A stretch of 11,414 nucleotides of DNA. Origin: Gemmatimonadales bacterium. GTDB lineage: Bacteria; Gemmatimonadota; Gemmatimonadetes; Gemmatimonadales; GWC2-71-9. The notes under the pieces are model-generated. The model worked only from the letters and a program-made list of their open reading frames with translations. It was not told the origin of the DNA and made no database searches. The position numbers and the translations under genes are program-made. The stretch spans positions 1 through 11,414 of the forward strand of contig JACCRH010000253.1 of assembly GCA_013813675.1 (NCBI GenBank), read 5' to 3'. Below, in pieces: positions 1-6,233 of the stretch. Positions within the stretch are counted from its first letter, which is position 1, and every line of letters starts with the position of its first letter.

Positions 1-1
1 C

Positions 2-466
2 TCCGAGCTGGCTGTGTTCGAGAGCGCGCCGCTCACCGCCCCATACGAGGTCATCGGGGAACTGGCCGCCGAGCTGGCGGTGAGCGCATCGGTGCCGGAC
101 TTCGACCTCTGGCTCCAAGTGTACGACGTGGGGCCGGACAGCACGGCGTGGAATTTGGCGAGTGCCGGCACCGCGCTGCTCCGGGCGAGCTACCGCGACG
201 GAGGCCCCGAGCGGCGCCTGGTGCGGGAGGGCGAGGTCGTCCGGCTGCGCTTCCAGGGCCCACTCATGGCCAACCGCTTTCTGCCGGGGCACCGGCTACG
301 GATCGTGCTGTCGGGTGCGTTCGCACCGCTATTCTCGGTCAATCCACAGACCGGCGAGCAGGAGTTCGAGAGCGCCGCGACCCGGCCGGGCGAGATCCGA
401 ATCCACCACTCGGCCGAGCATGTGTCGCGGATCATTCTTCCTGAGGTCCCGGCCGGGGAACCATGA
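2..466 (+). CDS. CocE/NonD-family hydrolase, C-terminal fragment (5' end outside the window)
   Basis: About 154 C-terminal residues of a gene that enters from the left; the frame is open from base 2 and ends at TGA 464-466. The pattern fits the jelly-roll C-terminal domain of the CocE / X-Pro dipeptidyl-peptidase family: a start like FESAPLTAPYEVIGE, then DFDLWLQVYDV, a run ending in RASYRDG, and FLPGHRLRIVLSGAFAP near the end. In that family this non-catalytic domain caps an N-terminal alpha/beta hydrolase with a Ser-His-Asp triad, and members cleave esters, amides or X-Pro peptides. The catalytic domain lies outside the window, so substrate and signal peptide cannot be judged. A GTG at 14 is only an internal codon. 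The stop overlaps an ATG at 463 (ATGA), but that frame runs through an inverted repeat and is probably not a start. The family call is sound; the exact enzyme is unknown. Confidence 0.8.
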   Translation, partial: SELAVFESAPLTAPYEVIGELAAELAVSASVPDFDLWLQVYDVGPDSTAWNLASAGTALLRASYRDGGPERRLVREGEVVRLRFQGPLMANRFLPGHRLRIVLSGAFAPLFSVNPQTGEQEFESAATRPGEIRIHHSAEHVSRIILPEVPAGEP

Positions 467-498
467 GCCACAGCGGCCGGGGCGGTTGCGGACCCTCT

Positions 499-569
499 TC
501 TGTCATCCTGAGCGAAGCGAAGGAGCCAAGGCTATGTCATGCCTCCTTCGCTTCGCTCAGGATGACAGA
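499..569. repeat. Perfect 27-bp inverted repeat, 17-nt spacer (REP/MITE-like)
   Basis: The left arm is 499-525 and the right arm 543-569, exact reverse complements. The core reads GTCATCCTGAGCGAAGCGAA and returns as TTCGCTTCGCTCAGGATGAC. It lies between the hydrolase stop (466) and the likely start of the UvrA-like gene (613). Translated, it yields peptides such as VILSEAKEP and FASLRMTE, which are typical of this kind of dispersed repeat being read as false coding sequence. There is no T-run after either arm, so it is not a classic intrinsic terminator, though the RNA would form a very stable hairpin. From memory, near-identical GAGCGAAGCGAAGGA elements are scattered through many GC-rich environmental genomes; copy number cannot be seen here. 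Confidence 0.85.
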
Positions 570-612
570 GGCGCCTGTGTCAAACCATCCACGACCACTG
601 ACTGACCCCCCA

Positions 613-1605
613 ATGGCGATCACCGAAGACCAGCGCCCCTCGAGGGCCACCGGGGACGGAGGGCCGGGGTTCGTGCATGTCCGCGGGGCGCGGGAGCACA
701 ACCTCAAGAACGTGGACGTCGACATCCCGCGCGACGCGCTGGTCGCGTTCACCGGGATCTCCGGGTCGGGCAAGTCGTCCCTGGCGTTCGGCACGCTCTA
801 CGCCGAGGCGCAGCGGCGGTATCTGGAGTCGGTCTCGCCCTATGCCAGGCGTCTGTTCGATCAGATGAGCGTGCCCGACGTCGACACGATCCACGGGCTG
901 CCTCCGGCAGTGGCGCTGCAGCAGCAGCGGGGGTCGCCCAGCACCCGCTCGTCGGTGGGAAGCGTCACCACGCTCTCTAACCTCCTGCGCATACTCTACT
1001 CCCGCGAAGGGTTCGTGGAAGTGGAGCTGCTCTTCCTGCCCACGGTCTATGCCCCCTGCCCGGTCTGTCACGGCTCGCGCTACAACGCCAAGACATTGGA
1101 GGTTCACTACCGGGGGAAGTCGGTGGCGGATGTCCTCGGAATGACGGTGGCCGCCGCCAGGGAATTCTTTCGGGACGAGCCCCGGGTGTGCCGGGCGCTC
1201 GACGTGTTGCAGGAAGTGGGAGTGGGGTACCTCCGGCTGGGCCAGCCGGCCACCGAGCTCTCCGGCGGCGAGGCGCAGCGGATCAAGCTGGCGACCGAGC
1301 TGCAGCGGATCCAGCGAGGCGACGCGCTCTACATCCTCGACGAGCCCACCACCGGGCTGCACGCGGCGGACGTGGAACGGCTCATGGCGCAACTGCACGG
1401 ACTGGTCGACGCCGGCAATACGATGGTCGTGGTGGAGCACGAGATGCGGATCGTCGCGGGGGGCGACTGGGTCATCGACATCGGCCCCGGGGCGGGGGAA
1501 GAAGGTGGACGGGTGGTCGCGGCGGGCACTCCCACTGAGGTGGCGCGGGCCAAAGGCAGCCGGACGGCGCCCTACCTGGCGCGATTTCTTTCCGTGACGG
1601 CATAG
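613..1605 (+). CDS. Short chimeric UvrA-like ABC ATPase (330 aa, large internal deletion)
   Basis: The protein is clearly UvrA-like (excinuclease ATPase, closest in style to class II UvrA without the UvrB-binding domain), but those are about 750-950 aa and this is 330. Residues 22-132 match the front of cassette I: REHNLKN, Walker A GISGSGKSS at 48-56, ESVSPYARRLFDQM, Q-loop around Q103, TRSSVGSVTTLSNLLRILYS. From about residue 133 the text jumps to the back of cassette II: GFVEVELLFLP, CPVC (C149, C152), GKSVADVLGMTV, signature LSGGE 216-220, Walker B LYILDE 239-244, H-loop H276. Lost are signature I, Walker B I, Walker A II, the insertion domains and the first Cys pair of the second zinc finger. 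One complete set of ATPase motifs remains. The start at 613 has no clear ribosome site; GTG 673, 10 nt after GGAGGG, is an alternative. The frame open from 463 crosses the inverted repeat and was not used. It may be a remnant or a working mini-ATPase. Confidence 0.8.
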   Translation: MAITEDQRPSRATGDGGPGFVHVRGAREHNLKNVDVDIPRDALVAFTGISGSGKSSLAFGTLYAEAQRRYLESVSPYARRLFDQMSVPDVDTIHGLPPAVALQQQRGSPSTRSSVGSVTTLSNLLRILYSREGFVEVELLFLPTVYAPCPVCHGSRYNAKTLEVHYRGKSVADVLGMTVAAAREFFRDEPRVCRALDVLQEVGVGYLRLGQPATELSGGEAQRIKLATELQRIQRGDALYILDEPTTGLHAADVERLMAQLHGLVDAGNTMVVVEHEMRIVAGGDWVIDIGPGAGEEGGRVVAAGTPTEVARAKGSRTAPYLARFLSVTA

Positions 1606-1611
1606 CCCCGG

Positions 1612-3654
1612 TCAGGGTCCGACGGTCACCATCGCCGACACGGACGGTACGCCGCTCCCGTTCACCAGAAACAGCATGTACGGGCCTGGGGGCGCCAAGT
1701 TGGCGCTGGTTGGCCCGGCGGCTGTGAGGGTCGTGGGGCCGGTCGCCGAGAAGGTGAGCGGATAGATCAGCTGACTCTGGTTGAAGGCGTGGGTCACCGA
1801 AGAGAGCCGGACCAGCGTACCCCGGGTGACCGACCCGGCGTCGGGGGTCTCCACCGTGAACGCCCCATAGGGAATCCTGGACGGCGCCGAGGTCATGGTC
1901 GGCCGCGTGGCCAGCGTGCCATCGGGCGCGAACAGATACGGCGGGGTGAACACCTGGGCGGTGAGCTCGCTGTTCTGGAAGGACACGCCACCGCCCTCGC
2001 CACTCCCACTCGAAAGCACGCGCGCGTCGGGCAGCAACAGGGCCGTGGAGTGATACGCCCGGGACCCGGACTCGCTCGCCACGATTGACCACGTCTCGGT
2101 CGCCGGATTCCACAGCTCCGCGGCATGGATGGCGCTGGTCACGTCGTTGAAGCCGCTCCCGCTGGTCCCATGGGTGACGAGGACCTGTCCGTCGGCCAGG
2201 ATCGTGGCGTTCAACTGTCGGCGGGCGAAGGCCATCCCGGGCACGCTGCGCCAGGAGGGTCCCGGCTGGTTGAGGTCGATGACCTCGGCGGAGTTCGTCG
2301 GCGGGTCGCCCCCACCTACGTACAGGATCTTGCCGGGCGCATACATCACCGCGGATCCCATTTTCCGGTCGGCGACCTGGCGATCTGCCACCGTCGTCCA
2401 AGTGCCTGTGCCGGCCACGTCCAGATAGCTGGACGTCTGAGGGAACCCGGCGAGAAACACCTTGCCGTTCGGCGCCAGGAACATCGCCGGATAATACGGA
2501 CTTGGGATGGCCAGGCTGGCGGTTGTCAGCTGGCGCCAGGAGACGCCGTTCCCGACCTCGGGGATGGTGACGACGTTTCGGGCTTCGTCGGAGCCGGCCA
2601 CCGCCAGCACCTCGCCGTTCGGCAGCACAGTGGTCGTCGGGTAGTAACGGCCCTGCGCCATCGACCCGGTGATGCTCCATGCGCCGGATGACGGGTCGAA
2701 CAGCGCTGTTCTGGCAATCCCGCTGGTGCCGGTGCTATGTCCGCCCGCCACGAGCAGGCGCCCATCCGGAAGGAAGCTGTGGCCGCTGCAGAAGAGCTCG
2801 TATGGCGCACTCGCCAGGGGGAACCCGGCACTCGGATTCGCCGGATCCCAGAGGTGTGAATCACCCTCGCGGCCCCACAGGAGCACCTTGCCGGTCGGCA
2901 GCAGACTTACGTGGACGCCGACCACCGGGGCCGTGACCGGCATCTCCCAGCGTCCCACGGTGGCGAACGGGCTGGGGCCGGAGGGGCCGAACGTCGCGGA
3001 GATGGTCCGGGATTGAGTGACGGTGTACACGCAGGTCCCGGCCCCGCTGCACGGGGGGCCCCAGCCGGTAAAGACGAAGCCGGAGGCCGCGGCGGCTGTG
3101 AGCGTCAGAGCCGTGGAGGCGGGGTATCGGGCCGAGCAGCCGGTAGCGGCGGGCGTGCCGTCGGTGATCACGCAGTCGATCGCGGGTGTGAGCCCAGCCT
3201 GGCTCGTCACCCTGCCGCTGCCCGCGCCCGGGGTGCCGCTCCCGACCGTGACGGTGAATGCCCCTTTGATGAAGCGCGCGGCAGCGGTGCGGTTGACCGT
3301 CATCGACACCTGGCAGGTGCCGGTACCGGTGCACGCATTGGCCCAGGTCTTGAACGCGTGACCGGCCTGCGGCTTCGGGGTCAGGGTGACGCTGGCACCT
3401 CGGGCGAACTGGGCGCTGCAGCCGGTGGTGGCCGCCACTCCAGCGGTGATCGTGCACTTGATCCCCGCGGGGCTGGAGGTCACGACGCCGTTGCCGTTGC
3501 CCCCGCCCTTGATCGTCAGCGTCTTGCGAATCACCACGGTCGCCAGCGCCGGCTCGGTGGGTTCCGGGGTATCCCCGCAGGCGTGGAGCAGGGCCAATAC
3601 CGCGGCTGAAGTGACCAGAACGACGACGCCGGGCACCATGCGGGGGGAATACAT
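1612..3654 (-). CDS. Galactose-oxidase-like copper radical oxidase lipoprotein with two InlB-type repeats
   Basis: A 680-aa predicted lipoprotein: hydrophobic signal, then lipobox LHAC with Cys26. Residues 45-129 and 133-223 are two related Cys-containing beta repeats of the divergent InlB-B/Flg_new type. The rest resembles fungal galactose oxidase: a kelch propeller (about 230-580), then the E-set domain (about 585-680, ending VNGSGVPSVSAMVTV). The copper and radical residues have counterparts: Cys289 (LFCSGHS, crosslink Cys), Tyr338 (GRYYPT), Tyr534-His535 (RAYHSTALLLPD) and His622 (SSVTHAF). The Trp stacked on the Tyr-Cys cofactor in galactose oxidase aligns with Asp356 (AGSDEA), so substrate or redox behaviour may differ. 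The known chemistry is oxidation of primary alcohols or aldehydes with release of H2O2; the substrate here is unknown. The start is supported by GAGGTGA 3 nt upstream. It is convergent with the UvrA-like gene, with a 6-nt gap, and lies 135 nt behind the 2OG oxygenase gene. Confidence 0.85.
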   Translation of the reverse strand: MYSPRMVPGVVVLVTSAAVLALLHACGDTPEPTEPALATVVIRKTLTIKGGGNGNGVVTSSPAGIKCTITAGVAATTGCSAQFARGASVTLTPKPQAGHAFKTWANACTGTGTCQVSMTVNRTAAARFIKGAFTVTVGSGTPGAGSGRVTSQAGLTPAIDCVITDGTPAATGCSARYPASTALTLTAAAASGFVFTGWGPPCSGAGTCVYTVTQSRTISATFGPSGPSPFATVGRWEMPVTAPVVGVHVSLLPTGKVLLWGREGDSHLWDPANPSAGFPLASAPYELFCSGHSFLPDGRLLVAGGHSTGTSGIARTALFDPSSGAWSITGSMAQGRYYPTTTVLPNGEVLAVAGSDEARNVVTIPEVGNGVSWRQLTTASLAIPSPYYPAMFLAPNGKVFLAGFPQTSSYLDVAGTGTWTTVADRQVADRKMGSAVMYAPGKILYVGGGDPPTNSAEVIDLNQPGPSWRSVPGMAFARRQLNATILADGQVLVTHGTSGSGFNDVTSAIHAAELWNPATETWSIVASESGSRAYHSTALLLPDARVLSSGSGEGGGVSFQNSELTAQVFTPPYLFAPDGTLATRPTMTSAPSRIPYGAFTVETPDAGSVTRGTLVRLSSVTHAFNQSQLIYPLTFSATGPTTLTAAGPTSANLAPPGPYMLFLVNGSGVPSVSAMVTVGP

Positions 3655-3789
3655 AGCTCACCTCGAGAGCATGAATCTGCCGCGAATGGGCGGTCTAAGT
3701 CGATGCACCGCCGAACCGTCTGGCCTTCGCGATCCAACATGGGGCAGCAGAATCAAGTCGATGTCAAGCGGATCCAGCCGGATGGGTGC

Positions 3790-4491
3790 TCAGAGCGCAT
3801 CGTGGAATATGATGCCCAGGGTATGGCGATGTCCCGACCGAATGCGGCTCACGCCGTGCCGGAGGTTGACTCGATAGACCCCCCGGGTGCCCTGGACCGG
3901 CCGGTTACGAACGGTGAAGACCACGGCGTCGCCCTGGCCCAGCGGCACCACCTCCGCCCGCGACTGCATCCGCGGACGCTGCTCGGTCATGACGAACTCT
4001 CCACCGGTGAAGTCCCGGCCCGGCCGAGACAGGAGAATCGCGACCTGCAGCGGGAAGACGTGCTCGCCGTAGACATCCTGATGCAGGCAGTTGTAGTCGT
4101 CGACCTGATACTGCAGCAGGAGCGGCGTCGGCTTCCGTTGCCCGGCCTGGTGGCAGCGCGCGAGAAACGCCGCATGCTCGGCGGGATAGCGGACAGCCAC
4201 ACCAAGCGCCTCGTTCCACTGGTTGGCGATCGGCGCCAGATGCCGGTACAGCGCCGTCCGGAGGCCGGCAACGGTCTCGGGTAGGGGGTAGGTGAAATAC
4301 TTGTACTCTCCCCGCCCGAAACCGTGCCGCGCCATCACGATTCGAGAGCGAAACATCGTGTCGTCCGGGTACAGCTCAGCCAGGCCCGCGCACTCGTCCG
4401 GCGAGAGCAGCCGGGTGAGCACCGCGTTCCCGGTGGCGTCGAGGGCCCGCGAGAGGGACGCCCAGTCGGGCGCGTGGGTCCGCGACGCCAT
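3790..4491 (-). CDS. 2-oxoglutarate/Fe(II)-dependent oxygenase, prolyl-4-hydroxylase-like
   Basis: A 233-aa protein with the double-stranded beta-helix motifs of 2OG-Fe(II) oxygenases. The iron ligands are the HxD pair His137/Asp139 (NCLHQDVYGEH) and distal His212 (LRHGVSRI). Arg222 (GHRHTLGIIFHDA) is the likely 2OG-binding residue. GGEFVMTEQ and QGDAVVF are also typical. It uses 2OG, O2 and Fe(II) to hydroxylate or demethylate a substrate. The sequence resembles the prolyl-hydroxylase-like branch more than AlkB, so a DNA-repair substrate should not be assumed. It starts 41 nt after the extended end of ada and is probably co-transcribed with it, which suggests a part in the alkylation response. 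The frame stays open far upstream across ada, but that part is antiphase; the ATG at 4491 follows a G-rich stretch (GGCGGGGGAA) and gives the normal family length. Confidence 0.85.
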   Translation of the reverse strand: MASRTHAPDWASLSRALDATGNAVLTRLLSPDECAGLAELYPDDTMFRSRIVMARHGFGRGEYKYFTYPLPETVAGLRTALYRHLAPIANQWNEALGVAVRYPAEHAAFLARCHQAGQRKPTPLLLQYQVDDYNCLHQDVYGEHVFPLQVAILLSRPGRDFTGGEFVMTEQRPRMQSRAEVVPLGQGDAVVFTVRNRPVQGTRGVYRVNLRHGVSRIRSGHRHTLGIIFHDAL

Positions 4492-4532
4492 TTCCCCCGC
4501 CCCGGTCGTCGCTGGGGCAACGGACGCGCCGC

Positions 4533-4628
4533 TCAACCGCGTGCCTCGCGTTGCAGGAGCGCTCGCTTGCGCTCGACGCCCCAGCGGTAGCCGGATAGCC
4601 CGCCGTCGTTGCGGACGACCCGGTGTCA
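4533..4628 (-). other. In-frame TGA at the catalytic Cys codon of ada, plus conserved 30-codon tail
   Basis: Read on the minus strand, the ada frame reaches NALAVAIP, then TGA (4628-4626), then continues in the same frame as HRVVRNDGGLSGYRWG and a basic stretch (VERKRALL), ending at TGA 4535-4533. The MGMT/Ada consensus here is PCHRVV...G.L.GYRWG..RK..LL, so TGA stands exactly where the methyl-accepting Cys codon (TGC/TGT) belongs, and the tail is full length. Read through, the protein would be 359 residues, close to the 354 of E. coli Ada. A 6-bp hairpin (arms 4614-4619 and 4602-4607, loop 4608-4613) begins 6 nt after the TGA. Its loop is nearer the codon than usual for a bacterial SECIS and lacks the usual GU. 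Possible readings are selenocysteine, a recent nonsense mutation or a base-call error. Confidence 0.8.
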
Positions 4629-5612
4629 AGGGATAGCCACGGCCAGGGCGTTCAGGGCGCAGGCGGGGGCCACGGCCCTCACCGTCTTGGGAGATCCGAT
4701 CCGGCCGGCGACCTCGGTATAGCTCGCTGTCGAGCCGGCCGGGATTTCCCGAAGCGCGTTCCAGACGCGGCGCTGAAACGCCGTGCCTCTGACGTCGAGC
4801 GGCAGGTCTAGCCCCAGCCCAGGAGCCTCGACGAAGCCCACCACCTTGGCCACCAGCTCCTCGAAGCCGGCGTCTCCGCCGATGAGTGTGGCGCGGGGGA
4901 ACCGGTCCTGGAGCTCGCGAGCCAGCGCATCGGGATCGTCGCCTAGCAGAATGGCGCAGACACCGCGCGCGCTCCGGGCGACGAGGATAGAGCCGAGGGA
5001 GCACTCGCCGACGGCGAAGCGGATCTCGGCGTTGGTGCCGCCGGCGCGGTACTCGGTCGGCGTCATGCCCAGGACCTGCTCCGATTCGCCGTAGAATCGT
5101 CCGTTGGAGTTGTACCCGGACTCGTAGATGGCGGCGGAGACCGTGCGGGTCCGGCCCAGCTCGGTGCGCACCCGCTCGCCACGATGGGCGGCGGCGTATG
5201 CTCTCGGGGTGAGTCCGGTGACCGCTTTGAACACGCGATGGAAGTGGAAGGTGCTCATCCCCGCACCGGCAGCCAGCTCCTCCAGGCTCAGCACGCTCGC
5301 CGACGTCTCGATCAGACGGCAGGCCTCGGTCACCTTCGCCGCGTGCTGCTCGACCAGCGAGGGCTGGTCGGGCTTGCACCGCTTGCACGCGCGGAATCCG
5401 GCACGCTCGGCCTCATCGCGAGTCGCATGAAACCGCACGTTCTCCGGCCTCGCCTGCCTGGCCGGGCACGAGGGACGGCAGTACACGCCCGTGGTCCGCA
5501 CCGAATAAAAGAAGCTCCCGTCCGCCTCGGCGGCGCGGGCCACGACCGATGCCCAACGCGGGTCTCTCTCGATTGTGGCGGCGCGATCAGTGGTCTTCTC
5601 CGACATGGTCAT
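4626..5612 (-). CDS. ada: Ada: methylphosphotriester sensor, AraC activator and MGMT domain ending at the catalytic Cys position
   Basis: The frame up to the TGA gives 328 residues in Ada order. Residues 15-82 are the N-terminal Zn domain with Cys45 (VRTTGVYCRPSC, the methylphosphotriester acceptor), Cys49, Cys76 and Cys79 (FRACKRC). Residues 90-190 are the AraC-type helix-turn-helix region (MSTFHFHRVFKAVTGLTP, GYNSNGRFY, LGMTPTEYR). Residues 195-328 are the MGMT domain (FQRRVWNALREIP, SYTEVAGRIGSP, VRAVAPACALNALA). In the family, methylation of the N-terminal Cys turns Ada into an activator of repair genes, and a C-terminal Cys repairs O6-methylguanine. As a plain ORF the sensor and activator are whole but the repair Cys and tail are missing. 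The start at 5612 is chosen because GAGG (5620-5623) lies 7 nt upstream; an ATG 12 codons earlier (5648) and one 2 codons later are less likely. The 2OG oxygenase gene follows. Confidence 0.9.
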   Translation of the reverse strand: MTMSEKTTDRAATIERDPRWASVVARAAEADGSFFYSVRTTGVYCRPSCPARQARPENVRFHATRDEAERAGFRACKRCKPDQPSLVEQHAAKVTEACRLIETSASVLSLEELAAGAGMSTFHFHRVFKAVTGLTPRAYAAAHRGERVRTELGRTRTVSAAIYESGYNSNGRFYGESEQVLGMTPTEYRAGGTNAEIRFAVGECSLGSILVARSARGVCAILLGDDPDALARELQDRFPRATLIGGDAGFEELVAKVVGFVEAPGLGLDLPLDVRGTAFQRRVWNALREIPAGSTASYTEVAGRIGSPKTVRAVAPACALNALAVAIP

Positions 5613-5701
5613 TCTCTTTCCTCTCGGCTGCAGCGACGACGTTCCCATTTCACGATGTAAGTCTATCAGACCGGACCGGGGACCGCGCTCCGATTCTTGC
5701 T

Positions 5702-5713
5702 CTCGAATTCGAG
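5702..5713. promoter_or_regulatory. 12-bp palindrome in the leader upstream of ada (possible operator)
   Basis: CTCGAATTCGAG is a perfect palindrome, extended to an imperfect 18-bp one (GC/GC at 5699-5700 and 5715-5716, with one mismatch on each side). It lies about 90 nt upstream of the ada start, in the 145-nt gap between ada and the lipoprotein gene. No classical E. coli Ada box was found and no convincing -35/-10 pair was seen. A role as a regulator site is only a guess. Confidence 0.25.
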
Positions 5714-5757
5714 CGCTGTGGCGTGCTCCGGTCCCGAAAGGTCGGTCGTCGCGTGAG

Positions 5758-6168
5758 CTACTTCATGGCCTCGACCTTGGTCTCGTACACCGCACTCAGC
5801 CGCCGCATCTGATCCACGTGCCGGGCCACCAAACTCTCCAGCTCGGCTCCGGCCGCGGTGGAGAGTGCCGCCGAGCCGCGCACCACGGAGTCGGAGAGTG
5901 CCTCGTACGCCGGATCACTGTGCATGCCCAGTCGCGTCATGTCCGCGCGTATGGCCTCCACCACCCGCTCGGCCTCCGCCTGATATCGAGACCCGGCATT
6001 CCCCATCATGCTCGGATCTCGCGCGATGGAATCCAGCGTGGCACGGACCGCGGGCAGCATCGTCATCGCCTCGAGCTTCATTTCGGCGGCGGGACGTTCC
6101 GTGGCTTCGCCGCCGCAGGAGGCGAGGGCAAGAAACAGAAGAAAAGGTCCGAATCGTCTGTGGGTCAT
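5758..6168 (-). CDS. Small predicted lipoprotein of unknown function
   Basis: A 136-aa protein with a basic start (MTHRRF), a hydrophobic stretch and the lipobox LASC, so the mature part would begin CGGEATERP and be anchored to a membrane facing the periplasm. The remainder (about 115 residues) is rich in Ala, Glu, Met and Arg with heptad-like spacing and no Cys. This suggests an all-helical bundle, for example RYQAEAERVVEAIRADM and VARHVDQMRRLSAVYE. I do not recognise a family. The start at 6168 lies 10 nt after GGAGG; an ATG three codons upstream (6177) is only 1 nt from the same GGAGG and is less likely. It lies 65 nt after the UPF0173-type gene on the same strand, so co-transcription is possible. 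It ends with TAG. Confidence 0.65.
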   Translation of the reverse strand: MTHRRFGPFLLFLALASCGGEATERPAAEMKLEAMTMLPAVRATLDSIARDPSMMGNAGSRYQAEAERVVEAIRADMTRLGMHSDPAYEALSDSVVRGSAALSTAAGAELESLVARHVDQMRRLSAVYETKVEAMK

Positions 6169-6233
6169 CAGGGGCATGCCTCCAGTGAGGTGGCGAATAC
6201 GGTGTCCTGCCGGCCGTCAGGCGACTGGAATCC

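Noticed and set aside
463..612. N-terminal extension of the UvrA-like gene from the ATG at 463
   Set aside because: It would translate through the inverted repeat and adds residues with no family match; UvrA proteins begin close to the REHNLKN region.
2911..3609. Plus-strand open frame opposite the galactose-oxidase-like gene
   Set aside because: Low-complexity Gly/Arg/Ala text, antisense to a strongly supported protein.
3762..3767. TTGACA on the minus strand upstream of the galactose-oxidase-like gene
   Set aside because: No matching -10 hexamer 16-18 nt downstream, so not called as a promoter.
4492..5388. Long minus-strand open frame extending the 2OG oxygenase upstream
   Set aside because: It runs out of frame across the well-supported ada gene, and its Arg/Pro-rich text is typical of a shadow frame in GC-rich DNA.
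4626..5612. Genome-wide reassignment of TGA to an amino acid as the explanation for the ada codon
   Set aside because: Several other genes here end at TGA exactly where their families end (the CocE-like, galactose-oxidase-like, kynU and hydrolase genes).
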